Source of the DNA: Bacteroidota bacterium
GTDB lineage: Bacteria > Bacteroidota > Bacteroidia > Chitinophagales > Chitinophagaceae
NCBI GenBank assembly: GCA_023430465.1
Contig: JAEZAM010000075.1
Coordinates: forward strand, 1-43,339
DNA length: 43,339 bases
Direction: 5' to 3'
The position numbers and the translations under genes are program-made. Under the pieces are notes generated by a model. The model had not been told where the DNA came from and searched no databases. It saw nothing but the letters and a program-made list of their open reading frames with translations. This document shows, piece by piece, positions 8,493 to 16,874 of this stretch. Positions within the stretch are counted from its first letter, which is position 1. The number at the start of each line of letters is the position of its first letter.

Positions 8493-9413
8493 TCAGTATT
8501 TAACGGAGAAATATCCATCGGTTATTTCACTTTCCAGCGTCGGATCTAGAATATTCTCTGCATGGAAATTGAATGTTCCGCGAATCCGCTTTGTGGTGAT
8601 ATTGTGTTCAAGTATCACGAGCGTGCCGCTGGTCGCCGCCTGTGTCTTGGTTCCATCATTCACTGCATTGTATGTGGCCATGTATGTTGCCCCAAACAGG
8701 TCGAGCGTGTAAGATCCCGGTGTGATGTTGGAAGGTATCTGGAAGCCGAGCGATGGCGCTGATCCGCCCGTACTGCTGGAAATAGCCAGCGAGGCAGATG
8801 GAAAAGTAACGGCGACGCTTACAATTGTAGTAGGTGTGTAGACAACGTTATTCACTTTTGCGGTAAGGGTGTCTGTGGTTGACGAAGGAGGAAGGGTAGT
8901 GACATACTTGAGATTGAAACTGCCTTCTGTCACGGATTTACCTGCACCATCTATTTGCCGGTGAAGTTTAACTGTAAATGTCCCGGTGATGGTTTTGTTT
9001 ACTTCATCGATCGCAGTTATGTTCACTTCACCACCGGCAAGATTGGGATCATCGCTCTGATTGGTGGTCATGGCAAGCGGGTTACTGCTGCTGCTATCCA
9101 CGAGTGCGCCGGCATTCAGTGATGCCTGGTTCAGTGTGTAACGATGGACACCGGAATCTGTGAGGGTGATGACAAACGTCTTTTTATCGAGGCTCATACC
9201 GGCAAGTGCGATACGGCCATTCATGCGATGCGCAGAAGAGGCTTTATCCGCTACCCATTGCACACCGTCAAACTTCGCACGGAAATCACCGTTAAGTCCC
9301 CCGGTTGAACCGGGAGGGTTGTCCTGTTCAAAGATGTCATCTACTTCCTGCTGGCAGGACATTAGAGACAGACAAAGAAACACAGGCAGGAGCACACTGA
9401 AAATGGATCTCAT
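8493..9413 (-). CDS. Lipoprotein with two tandem DUF6252-like domains
   Basis: A 306-aa predicted lipoprotein: the signal peptide ends in the lipobox LSLMSC with Cys20. The mature protein is Ser/Thr-rich and predicted to be all-beta. It consists of two related halves of about 125 residues. The first (about 43-170) begins FRAKFDGVQW and ends EGSFNLKY. The second (about 183-306) begins LTAKVNNVVYTPT and ends DGYFSVKY. Both halves share the plan strand, Y-T-L-x turn, I.G.F.., closing YF.(V/L)KY strand. The resemblance to DUF6252-type lipoproteins is by eye only. No catalytic motif is visible; surface binding or a structural role is possible. Monocistronic, with a strong terminator. Confidence 0.75.
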   Translation of the reverse strand: MRSIFSVLLPVFLCLSLMSCQQEVDDIFEQDNPPGSTGGLNGDFRAKFDGVQWVADKASSAHRMNGRIALAGMSLDKKTFVITLTDSGVHRYTLNQASLNAGALVDSSSSNPLAMTTNQSDDPNLAGGEVNITAIDEVNKTITGTFTVKLHRQIDGAGKSVTEGSFNLKYVTTLPPSSTTDTLTAKVNNVVYTPTTIVSVAVTFPSASLAISSSTGGSAPSLGFQIPSNITPGSYTLDLFGATYMATYNAVNDGTKTQAATSGTLVILEHNITTKRIRGTFNFHAENILDPTLESEITDGYFSVKY

Positions 9414-9452
9414 AACACAGAATGGTAGTTGGTTAGTTTGGTGGTTGAATGA

Positions 9453-10268
9453 TCAGTATTGTTCTTTTTCATTGGGAAAATCAACAGACTTTACATCGCG
9501 GATGTATTGCTGTACGGCGCCGGTGATCTGTTCACTCATATTAAGGTATTGACGGAGAAATCTTGGCTTGAACTCGGTGTTGATGCCGAGCATATCATGC
9601 ATCACCAGCACCTGTCCGTCACAATGGGGGCCGGCACCAATACCGATGGTGGGAATGCTGAGGCTCTCGCTTACTTCACGGGCCAGTGCTGCGGGTATTT
9701 TTTCCAGTACAATGGCAAATGCGCCGGCCTCCTGCAGAAGTAACGCATCCCGCCGCAGTTTGGCTGCCTCATTTTCTTCCGTGGCACGGACTACATAAGT
9801 CCCGAATTTATTGATCGATTGCGGTGTCAGGCCAAGATGCCCCATCACGGGTATGCCTGCACTGACAATTCGTTTGACGGAATCAAGAATCTCTTCGCCA
9901 CCTTCAAGTTTTACGGTATGGCCGCCACTTTCCTTCATGATACGGATGGCGGAAGCGAGAGCGATCTCGGAATTGGACTGGTAGTAGCCAAAGGGGATGT
10001 CAACTACAACCAGTGACCGTTCGCGGGCACGCACCACGCTTTGTGCATGATAGATCATCTGGTCGAGCGTGATAGGGAGGGTAGTGATATGCCCGGCCAT
10101 GACATTGCTGGCACTATCACCTACGAGGATAATATCGATGCCCGCGGCATCGAATATCCGGGCAAATGAATAATCATACGCGGTGATCATGGAGATCTTT
10201 TCCCTCGCAGCCTTCATTTTCTGGATGGTATTGGTAGTAACCTTGCGGGGCTCTTTGGTTGTGGACAT
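9453..10268 (-). CDS. panB: 3-methyl-2-oxobutanoate hydroxymethyltransferase
   Basis: Catalyses the first committed step of pantothenate synthesis: transfer of hydroxymethyl from methylene-tetrahydrofolate to alpha-ketoisovalerate to form ketopantoate. The 271-aa product from the ATG at 10268 (MSTTKEPRKVTTNTIQ...) spans the whole PanB TIM barrel. It shows ISMITAYDYSFA, the Mg-binding VGDSASNVMAGH and the signature VMGHLGLTPQS, plus IGIGAGPHCDGQVLVMHD near the C terminus. An extension to 10322 lacks family resemblance. panC and panD lie about 4.4 kb away on the same strand, so the pathway genes are near each other but not in one operon. Confidence 0.97.
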   Translation of the reverse strand: MSTTKEPRKVTTNTIQKMKAAREKISMITAYDYSFARIFDAAGIDIILVGDSASNVMAGHITTLPITLDQMIYHAQSVVRARERSLVVVDIPFGYYQSNSEIALASAIRIMKESGGHTVKLEGGEEILDSVKRIVSAGIPVMGHLGLTPQSINKFGTYVVRATEENEAAKLRRDALLLQEAGAFAIVLEKIPAALAREVSESLSIPTIGIGAGPHCDGQVLVMHDMLGINTEFKPRFLRQYLNMSEQITGAVQQYIRDVKSVDFPNEKEQY

Positions 10269-10365
10269 AAGGGGTAAATATAAAGAGAAAGAAAATTTCA
10301 GGCAAAGTAAGAAAAGGGGCAAAGCATTCCGGGTTCAGGGCCCTTCGGTATGCGCGTACTTATGT

Positions 10366-10390
10366 AATTAAAAAATTAAAAATTAAAAAC
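10366..10390. repeat. ATTAAAA heptamer array
   Basis: ATTAAAAA, ATTAAAA and ATTAAAAACTAAC in tandem, with a period of 7-8 nt. It is the same kind of sequence as the right arm of the inverted pair at 37845-37980. No inverted partner is visible nearby. Confidence 0.65.
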
Positions 10391-10431
10391 TAACAGTAAC
10401 CCGCTCTCTCTTTCCCGCTCCCAGAAACACG

Positions 10432-10476
10432 CATCCAGCATCCAGCCATCCAGCATCCAGTCATCCAGCATCCAGC
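10432..10476. repeat. CATCCAG heptamer array covering the ppx stop codon
   Basis: Six or more imperfect tandem CATCCAG units, a few with one-base insertions. The TGA of the minus-strand ppx gene (10461-10463) is a piece of the repeat, as are its last few codons. Confidence 0.8.
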
Positions 10477-11366
10477 CCCTGGTTCCCAGACCTGACTTCC
10501 TCATATAGATTCTGCACCAGACCGTCGGCGAGGCCGATCTTTGGTACAAGTATCTCATCCGCGTCAGCCCAGCGCATCACATTGATGTAAATCAGCAGCG
10601 CAGGAACGATCACATCGGCGCGGTCTTCACGCAGCTTGTAGAGGCTCATGCGTTGGGCGAGGCTGATGGTACTGAACTCCTTGTAATAATCACGGAGCAG
10701 CTCCAACGGCAGAGGCTTGCCGTCTTTTCGTTTTGAAATAGAAAACACCTTGTTGATGTTACCACCGGAACCAATGGCCGTTACATGCGGATAGCCCTTT
10801 GTTTTTGTTTTGATGAAATCTTTCATCTCGTTCCAGAAGGCTTCATTGACCTGGTTCTTTAACAAACGGATGGTGCCGATGTTGAACGATTCCTTCGCGA
10901 CCAGCTTCCCATTGCTGAAAAAAGTGAGCTCGGTGCTGCCACCACCTACATCGATGTAGAGATAGGATTGATCAACACTCATGTTCTCCGCTACATGATT
11001 TTCATAAATGAATGAAGCTTCCTCCTGACCGGAAATAATGGATATATCGATACCTGTTTCCTGTTTTACCTGACGTATGATATCCGCACCGTTTCGGGCA
11101 TCACGCATAGCCGAGGTGGCACATGCTTTCAAATGAGCCACGTCATAGATATCCAAAAGGAGTTTATACGACTTGATTGTTTTGATGATCTTGTCTGCCT
11201 TCCCTTCGGATATCTCGCCTTTCTCAAATACATCAAAACCAAGCCTTAGTGGTACGCGCACGAGCGCCATCTTCTGGAACTCAGGTTTTCCCCTTGTATC
11301 ATCGATCACATCCGTTATTAGAAGCCGGGCGGCATTACTGCCGATATCAATTGCTGCCAGTCTCAC
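10461..11366 (-). CDS. ppx: Exopolyphosphatase / GppA-family phosphatase
   Basis: Member of the Ppx/GppA acetate-kinase/Hsp70-like ATPase fold family, which releases phosphate from the ends of polyphosphate and/or converts pppGpp to ppGpp. At 301 aa it is the short two-domain form, with no C-terminal HD-like domain. Phosphate-1 loop: AAIDIGSNAARLLI at the N terminus. Phosphate-2 motif: YIDVGGGSTELTFF (about 140-153), followed by AIGSGGNINKVF. The gene overlaps the 3' end of ppk1 by 20 bp, so ppk1-ppx form a translationally coupled pair that makes and degrades polyphosphate. The last residues (about NQGLDAG) and the stop are encoded by the CATCCAG repeat, suggesting that the original C terminus has been replaced or trimmed. 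Confidence 0.93.
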   Translation of the reverse strand: MRLAAIDIGSNAARLLITDVIDDTRGKPEFQKMALVRVPLRLGFDVFEKGEISEGKADKIIKTIKSYKLLLDIYDVAHLKACATSAMRDARNGADIIRQVKQETGIDISIISGQEEASFIYENHVAENMSVDQSYLYIDVGGGSTELTFFSNGKLVAKESFNIGTIRLLKNQVNEAFWNEMKDFIKTKTKGYPHVTAIGSGGNINKVFSISKRKDGKPLPLELLRDYYKEFSTISLAQRMSLYKLREDRADVIVPALLIYINVMRWADADEILVPKIGLADGLVQNLYEEVRSGNQGLDAG

Positions 11367-13434
11367 TTTGTATCAGCGTTTTTTGATATAAATAATTATA
11401 TGTCTCCAGTTGCGCCCGCACCTTCACCTTTGGTGTGCGGACATACTCATTGGCCAGGTCATTGTCAAGTTTGCGGGCCTTGACATTATCTTCCAACTGA
11501 ATGTTAAGTATATCGATCAATTCTTTTTTGATATCCTCATCCCATATCGGGCAGGTTGCTTCGATCCTGTGTTCGAGATTACGCAACATCCAGTCTGCCG
11601 AAGATATATAAACTTTCTCTTTGCCCTTGTTGTGAAATACCCACACCCGTGCATGCTCAAGGTATTCATCAACGATGCTGATGGCCTGTACGGGATGAAT
11701 GAATTTCTTGTTTTCCGTCAACATGCAAAATATCCCACGAACGATGAGGCGGACCGCAACGCCCTGCCGCGCTGCCTCATATAATTTATCGATCATGCCT
11801 TCATCTGAAAGCGAGTTCATTTTCAATGTAACACCCGCAGGCTTTCCTTTTACAGCCTGGCGTATTTCTTCATCGATGAGCTTGTACATTTCCTTCCTCA
11901 CGATCTGAGGACTTGGAATGATGGTGGAGCAATTTTTCAACGAATGCACACCAAACCTGTAATGCTCCAGGTAATTGAAGATGCGGCTTACGTCAGTCAT
12001 GATACGTGCATCGGCAGTAAGGAGACAATGATCCGCATACACACGGGCGGTCTTCTCATTCATATTGCCCGTGCTTACAAATCCATATAAGCGGCTGCGG
12101 TCATTGATTCGTTTGCGTATCATGCATATTTTTGCGTGCACCTTGAGATCAGGCAGGCCAACAAGCACCTTCGCACCCTCTTCTTCGAGGCGGGTCTTCC
12201 ATTCCAGATTAGCCTCTTCATCGAAACGTGCACGCAGCTCCAGCATCACCACAACTTCCTTTCCATTTCTGACGGCGTTGATCAGTGCATTGATGATCCT
12301 CGATTGCGATGCCAACCGATAGCAGGTAAGTTTGATCGTGCTCACATCCGGATCAAACGCTGCCTCCCGGATAATGTCGATCAGTGGAGTAAATGAGTGA
12401 TAGGGAAAATGAAGCATGATGTCTTTTTCCAGCACAACCTCGGATACCCGACGCTCGGTCAACGCAGGATGATCGAATGGCTTGTTGCGCGGCTTTGTCT
12501 GCACAAATACCTGATCTGGAAAATCCATGAAGTGGCGGAAATTATGAATCCTCCCGCCAGGGATAAGGTTGTCTTTTTTTGAGAGGTTGAGCCTTCGGGT
12601 CAGGTATTCCAGTAAGCCCGGATCCATATCACGATCATAGACAAAACGAACAGGCTTTCCCTTGCGTCGATTCTTAAGACCCTTTTCAATTTTTTGCATG
12701 ATGGAAGTGGAGACATCGTTGTCGATGTCCAGTTCCGCATCCCTTGTCACCTTGAACACATGTGCATGGTATTGATCGTAGCCGAAATAAGAGAATATCT
12801 CCGGCAGGTTAAACCGGATGACATCTTCCAGCAAAATAATATGATGCTCATCGGGGTGGGAGGGCAGTTGCAGGAAGCGCCCTAATACCTTGCTCGGTAT
12901 TTCTATTAACGCGTATTTCTTTTTCAACGCCGATTGCTTTTTCCACATCACTACGGCGAGATAAATGGATTTATCCCGCAGGTTGGGCAGTTGCGGGATA
13001 TTTTCGATCATCAGGGGAATCAGGTTAGGACTTACTTCGGCATCATAATAATCCTTTACAAATTCCTGCTGCAGCGGATCAAGTTCAGTTTCTTTTACAA
13101 GGAAAATTTTCTGTGCCTTCATTTCTTCCTGCACATCCTGCCATATCCGGGCAAACTCGCTTTGCTGGTTCAGCACGATCATCTGGATATTGTCGAGGAT
13201 CTGCTGGGGGTCTGCTTCCAGGTGCATGTTCATCTTTCCGCCCACGACCATCATCCGTTTAAGGGTAGCTACGCGGACGCGAAAAAACTCATCCATGTTG
13301 TTGGAAAAAATACCGAGGAAGCGGATGCGCTCTCGTAATGGAACGGTTTCATCGGCTGCTTCCTGGAGTACCCGTGCGTTGAATGAGAGCCAGCTGATGT
13401 CCCGGGCAATGGTCCGGGGCTTGGTATGTGACAT
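11347..13434 (-). CDS. ppk1: Polyphosphate kinase 1
   Basis: Reversibly polymerises the terminal phosphate of ATP into polyphosphate. The 695-aa length is normal for PPK1. Domains in order: N-terminal helical domain (ISWLSFNARVLQEA), head domain, and two phospholipase-D-like C-terminal domains. H433 in LKVHAKICMI corresponds to the autophosphorylated His. The second conserved His lies in EHARVWVFHNKG. GFVSTGNMNEKTARVYAD and the ATP-site Arg residues are present. The first gene of the ppk1-ppx pair, it overlaps ppx by 20 bp. The ~240 bp upstream gap holds an inverted pair of hexamer arrays and no clear promoter. Confidence 0.97.
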   Translation of the reverse strand: MSHTKPRTIARDISWLSFNARVLQEAADETVPLRERIRFLGIFSNNMDEFFRVRVATLKRMMVVGGKMNMHLEADPQQILDNIQMIVLNQQSEFARIWQDVQEEMKAQKIFLVKETELDPLQQEFVKDYYDAEVSPNLIPLMIENIPQLPNLRDKSIYLAVVMWKKQSALKKKYALIEIPSKVLGRFLQLPSHPDEHHIILLEDVIRFNLPEIFSYFGYDQYHAHVFKVTRDAELDIDNDVSTSIMQKIEKGLKNRRKGKPVRFVYDRDMDPGLLEYLTRRLNLSKKDNLIPGGRIHNFRHFMDFPDQVFVQTKPRNKPFDHPALTERRVSEVVLEKDIMLHFPYHSFTPLIDIIREAAFDPDVSTIKLTCYRLASQSRIINALINAVRNGKEVVVMLELRARFDEEANLEWKTRLEEEGAKVLVGLPDLKVHAKICMIRKRINDRSRLYGFVSTGNMNEKTARVYADHCLLTADARIMTDVSRIFNYLEHYRFGVHSLKNCSTIIPSPQIVRKEMYKLIDEEIRQAVKGKPAGVTLKMNSLSDEGMIDKLYEAARQGVAVRLIVRGIFCMLTENKKFIHPVQAISIVDEYLEHARVWVFHNKGKEKVYISSADWMLRNLEHRIEATCPIWDEDIKKELIDILNIQLEDNVKARKLDNDLANEYVRTPKVKVRAQLETYNYLYQKTLIQSETGSN

Positions 13435-13449
13435 GTAGTTGGAGCTTAG

Positions 13450-13473
13450 ATTGAGGTTGAGGTTGAGGTTAAA
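13450..13473. repeat. GAGGTT hexamer array, left arm of inverted pair
   Basis: Three to four GAGGTT units ending GGTTAAAC. Positions 13454-13467 are a 14-bp perfect inverted match to 13655-13668. It sits just upstream of the ppk1 start codon. The ~180 bp between arms holds only an imperfect AT-rich hairpin around TTACC-AAGCGA-GGTAA (near 13537-13552) and no visible gene. Confidence 0.8.
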
Positions 13474-13651
13474 CTGGTCAGCCTCGGGATTGATTCACTA
13501 TTTTCAGCACTCATGATCTGAAATTTTGAGTTTATTACCAAGCGAGGTAACTTAAATTTAATACCAATATTCAGATGAAATCCTGGATTCTTCTTTTATC
13601 AGATCAGCTGTTTAGTTCCAGATGTTATCCTGGCTGGAGGTGCTGCCTTCC

Positions 13652-13682
13652 AATCTCAACCTCAACCTTAAACTCAACCTTG
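13652..13682. repeat. CTCAAC hexamer array, right arm of inverted pair
   Basis: Inverted partner of 13450-13473, composed of CTCAAC/CTTAAA units. The stop codon of the flippase-like gene (TCA on the plus strand, 13674-13676) lies inside the array. Confidence 0.8.
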
Positions 13683-14675
13683 CCGTCTATTGAACCTTGG
13701 CAGCAGCACAAAACTCAGCAATCCGCCGATCAGGATCACCGTTGTCTGGGCAATCCACAGCAGCCAGCCAAACGCTGCTGCGATGCTTTGCTGCAGCCCG
13801 TATAACATCATCGTACCTTCAATCAGCAATGGATAACCACCAATACCACCCGGAGTGATGATCATGCCAATACTTCCTGCCGAGAGAACAGTAAACGCTT
13901 CGGGTAGCCCATATTGACTTGTTGCAGCGAGTGCCTGGAAACCGATATATCCACCTGAGAGGTACAATATCCAGATCAGGATCGTGTATAGCACAAAAAG
14001 GCCACGTCGTTTCAGTTGTCGGATAGCACCCAGCCCGATCCATACCCGGCGCACGATGTCCTTCATAGCACGTACCAGATCGGCGGGCCGCTTTTTGTTT
14101 TTTATCATCCAATATACCAGAAGGAGTAACAGCAACACGAGCACCCCATAAAAGATAATGCTGCCAAGTGAGGGCCCTGAATCGCTTGTTGCGCCACCGG
14201 CAAATACAGTCGATTGCAACTTTGCATATAAACCGGGCTGTATGGCCAGCGTGATGCCGAATACGGTCAACAGGCACAGCGCATCGATCATTCGCTCGAG
14301 GATGATCGTTCCAACAAGTTTGTCTGCCGGGATTTTCTCATAGCGGGCCAGCACCGTGCATTTCAGCACTTCGCCCAGCCGGGGAACGCCCTGGTTGGCA
14401 AGATAGCCGATCATCACTGCAAAGAAAACATTGGAACGCGTGGGTGTATAGCCAAGTGGAGCCATCAGCAACCGCCACCGCAGTGCCCGCACATAGTGAC
14501 TGCCTATCAGGATCAGGAAGACCGGTATTGCCAGTGCATAGCGGGCATTGGACAGAGCAAATTTGATCTGCCCCCATTTTTCCGCATCAATATCTTTCAC
14601 CGAAAGCCATACAAATAAAAACCCCAGGCTGAAAAAGAAAAGGTATTGAAGAATTACTTTGGTCTTCCGGGTCAT
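13674..14675 (-). CDS. Flippase-like / LPG-synthase TM-domain membrane protein
   Basis: A 333-aa integral membrane protein of the lysylphosphatidylglycerol-synthase transmembrane family (UPF0104, AglD/MprF-like). Its members are suspected to move lipids or lipid-linked sugars across the membrane. Seven or eight hydrophobic segments are visible, beginning at about residue 8. The family landmarks are RALRWRLLMAPLG (about 64-76), GYLANQGVPRLGEVLKC (about 90-106) and, near the end, GSIGMIITPGGIGGYPLLIEG. It lacks the soluble aminoacyltransferase domain of MprF, so it is not an LPG synthase by itself. It is the third gene of a panC-panD operon, starting 19 bp after panD. Its link to pantothenate is not evident. 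The stop codon lies in a repeat. Confidence 0.85.
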   Translation of the reverse strand: MTRKTKVILQYLFFFSLGFLFVWLSVKDIDAEKWGQIKFALSNARYALAIPVFLILIGSHYVRALRWRLLMAPLGYTPTRSNVFFAVMIGYLANQGVPRLGEVLKCTVLARYEKIPADKLVGTIILERMIDALCLLTVFGITLAIQPGLYAKLQSTVFAGGATSDSGPSLGSIIFYGVLVLLLLLLVYWMIKNKKRPADLVRAMKDIVRRVWIGLGAIRQLKRRGLFVLYTILIWILYLSGGYIGFQALAATSQYGLPEAFTVLSAGSIGMIITPGGIGGYPLLIEGTMMLYGLQQSIAAAFGWLLWIAQTTVILIGGLLSFVLLPRFNRRQG

Positions 14676-14694
14676 GGGAGAGAGATGGGTTATA

Positions 14695-15039
14695 CTAGCG
14701 GCGGTTACCTTCTTTTGGGAAAGCGATCCAGGGTTTGAAAGTGCGTGCTTCTTCGAAATCCATGATAGCGTAGGAAATGATCACGACCACATCTCCGGCC
14801 ATTCCCCGCCTTGCAGCAGGGCCATTGAGGCAAATGATCCCGGAACCGCGCTTGCCGCGTATGACATACGTCTCAATACGTTCACCGTTGTTGACGTTTA
14901 CCACCTGCACTTTTTCATTTTCGATCATGTTCGCCGCATCCATCAGGTCTTCATCAATGGTGATGCTGCCAACATAATTGAGATTGGCTTCCGTGATCAC
15001 TGCCCGATGGATCTTTGACTTCAATACTTCTATCTGCAT
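14695..15039 (-). CDS. panD: Aspartate 1-decarboxylase
   Basis: Pyruvoyl-dependent enzyme that makes beta-alanine from L-aspartate for pantothenate. The 114-aa proenzyme carries the self-cleavage site G24-S25 in NYVGSITID. S25 becomes the pyruvoyl group. Other conserved residues include K9 in LKSKIHRA, the YVIRGKRGSGIICLNGPAAR stretch, and GDVVVIISYA. It starts 9 bp after panC, so both ends of the condensation catalysed by PanC are supplied in one transcript. It has no PanM/PanZ partner in this window. Confidence 0.97.
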   Translation of the reverse strand: MQIEVLKSKIHRAVITEANLNYVGSITIDEDLMDAANMIENEKVQVVNVNNGERIETYVIRGKRGSGIICLNGPAARRGMAGDVVVIISYAIMDFEEARTFKPWIAFPKEGNRR

Positions 15040-15048
15040 ACTGTAAAA

Positions 15049-15924
15049 TTAAATGTTTGCCGCCGAAGCAGGTGAGTGATCCAGCACGAGGTTATCGATC
15101 AGTCTCACTTCACCGAGAAAAGCAGCTACCAGCGCTACGGCCGCCGATGTGTCATTGTCAGGCAGCTCCCGCAGGGTTGTTGCATCTGCAATGGAAACAT
15201 AGTCGGGCCGAAAACCCAGTTTCTCTAAATCAACAAATACCTTCTGCTTTAGTTCTGAGGCTGGCAGGTCATCGACATGCGACTGTATATAATTTAACGC
15301 ACGGTATATAGCAGTAGCTTGTTCCCGTTGTGTGGGCGATAATCGCCGATTCCGGCTACTCATGGCAAGGCCGGTCGGCTCACGGAGTGTGGGGCAGACC
15401 ACGAGTTTTACTTTACCATCCCGACCCGTTAAAGACAGCAACCGCGCTACCACCATGCATTGCTGGTAATCCTTTTGCCCCATGAAAAGTTCACAGGCAC
15501 CTACAATAGCGAGGAGCCTGTCCATTACCTGCGCGACTCCCTGGAAATGACCCGGGCGGAAACTTCCTTCAAGCACAGTTTCCACGGCGCCCAGATCATA
15601 CCCGGGCAGGTTACCGGTTCCGAAGGGGTAAATTTCATCCGTCGACGGAAGAAAGAGGGCATCCGCGCCAGCCCTCAAAAGAATACGGATATCTTCATCA
15701 ATGGTGATGGGATAGTTGGTAAAATCGGACTTATCGTTGAATTGTGTCGGGTTTACGAAAATGCTGACAACCGTGAAATCGGTTGCGGCAGAGGCCTGCC
15801 CAAGGAGCGAAATATGACCTTCATGCAAAGCGCCCATTGTCGGTACAAAGCCGACAGTGCGGCCATTTTTACGCTGGCTATCAAGATATTCGCTGAGCGC
15901 CTGGGCTTTCCTGAACAGGATCAT
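15049..15924 (-). CDS. panC: Pantothenate synthetase
   Basis: ATP-dependent condensation of pantoate with beta-alanine to give pantothenate. The 291-aa protein has the nucleotidyltransferase HxGH-type motif HEGH (H34, H37) in FVPTMGALHEGH. It also has FVNPTQF, the pantoate-binding FRPGHFQGVAQV, GQKDYQQ, and the KMSKS-like MSSRNRRL. The gene leads the panC-panD-flippase operon and diverges from the glycogen-synthase-like gene, with a 105-bp shared upstream region. Confidence 0.97.
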   Translation of the reverse strand: MILFRKAQALSEYLDSQRKNGRTVGFVPTMGALHEGHISLLGQASAATDFTVVSIFVNPTQFNDKSDFTNYPITIDEDIRILLRAGADALFLPSTDEIYPFGTGNLPGYDLGAVETVLEGSFRPGHFQGVAQVMDRLLAIVGACELFMGQKDYQQCMVVARLLSLTGRDGKVKLVVCPTLREPTGLAMSSRNRRLSPTQREQATAIYRALNYIQSHVDDLPASELKQKVFVDLEKLGFRPDYVSIADATTLRELPDNDTSAAVALVAAFLGEVRLIDNLVLDHSPASAANI

Positions 15925-15981
15925 AGTGGGTTGCTGGTTAGCAAAAATGTGTGCAACTTAAGTAATCCCTGCAAAAAACAG

Positions 15982-15989
15982 TACCTTTG
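15982..15989 (+). promoter_or_regulatory. Candidate -7 element for the GT5-like/DUF4270 pair
   Basis: TACCTTTG is an exact TAnnTTTG match followed by C, about 40 nt before the ATG at 16030. The -33 region is poor. Confidence 0.45.
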
Positions 15990-16029
15990 CCAACGTTTTT
16001 AAAAAACGATTTACCAAAAAGGGTCTTAC

Positions 16030-16845
16030 ATGTCTGGAAAAAAGCGGATTCTATTTATTGCCAACGAAATGTCACCCTACCTGGAGCTGACTGAATTCTC
16101 AGAGATCGTAAACAAACTTGCAATCAAGGCAAATGATAACGGATTCGAGGTGCGGTGCATCATGCCACGGTTTGGAACGATCAACGAGAGACGGCACCGG
16201 CTGCATGAAGTAGTCCGCCTGTCGGGAATAAATGTCACCGTTGACAATGACGACATGCCCCTTCAGATCAAAGTGGCCTCATTGCCAAGCGCCCGTCTGC
16301 AGGTCTATTTCCTGGAAAATGAAGAACTATTCCGCCGCAAGCAGATCTTTCACGACGAACAGGAGAAATGGTTTGACGACAACGGTCTCCGCACCGTTTT
16401 CTTTTGTAAGGGCGCCCTTGAAACCGTTAAGAAGTTTGGATGGCCGCCGGACATCATTCACTGCAGTGGCTGGATGACCGGACTGATCCCCGCATATCTA
16501 AAGACATTATATAAAAAGGAACCTGTCTTTGCCCATAGCAAAACAGTCTTTACCATTGGTGCCACTACCTTCAAGGAAAAACTCGGTGCTGATTTTATCA
16601 AAAAAGCACTCATCCATCCTTCACTGAAGGAGAAAGACCTCGAGGTTTTCAAAGATGCCAATAACGTAGCCATGATGCGGGGCGGAGCCACTTTTGCCGA
16701 TGCCATCACGTTTGGATCAGAAAAGACCGACAAGAAACTGGTGGACGAATTTGCCAAAGTAAGAGGGAAGAAAACCCTGTTGTATAATGAAGAGTCTGAT
16801 TTAACAGACTATTTACAACTCTATGGCGATCTTGCGTCTAAGTAA
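16030..16845 (+). CDS. Orphan glycogen/starch-synthase N-lobe (GT5-like) protein
   Basis: A 271-aa protein resembling only the N-terminal Rossmann domain (Glyco_transf_5) of glycogen synthases. Family-like parts are ILFIANEMSPYLELTEFSEIV at the N terminus and the DIIHCSGWMTGLIPAYLK segment (about 145-160), where real synthases have the DVVHAHDWHTGL type. Two features argue against an active synthase. The C-terminal GT-B domain (Glycos_transf_1) is absent. The ADP-glucose motif KxGGL is also lost: aligned from E13-x-x-P16, the Lys position is E19 and GGL is T21-E22-F23. The frame is intact and is followed 30 bp later by the DUF4270 gene, so it looks like a maintained short form rather than a decayed gene. 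Function unknown; a regulatory or glycan-binding role is possible. Confidence 0.8.
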   Translation: MSGKKRILFIANEMSPYLELTEFSEIVNKLAIKANDNGFEVRCIMPRFGTINERRHRLHEVVRLSGINVTVDNDDMPLQIKVASLPSARLQVYFLENEELFRRKQIFHDEQEKWFDDNGLRTVFFCKGALETVKKFGWPPDIIHCSGWMTGLIPAYLKTLYKKEPVFAHSKTVFTIGATTFKEKLGADFIKKALIHPSLKEKDLEVFKDANNVAMMRGGATFADAITFGSEKTDKKLVDEFAKVRGKKTLLYNEESDLTDYLQLYGDLASK

Positions 16846-16874
16846 ATTTCCCTAACCCGGCTTAAATATTTTTT

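Noticed and set aside
16030..16845. Truncated glycogen synthase pseudogene
   Set aside because: Intact frame, promoter-like element and tight spacing to DUF4270; no remnant of the C-terminal domain is found downstream. A short orphan form fits better.
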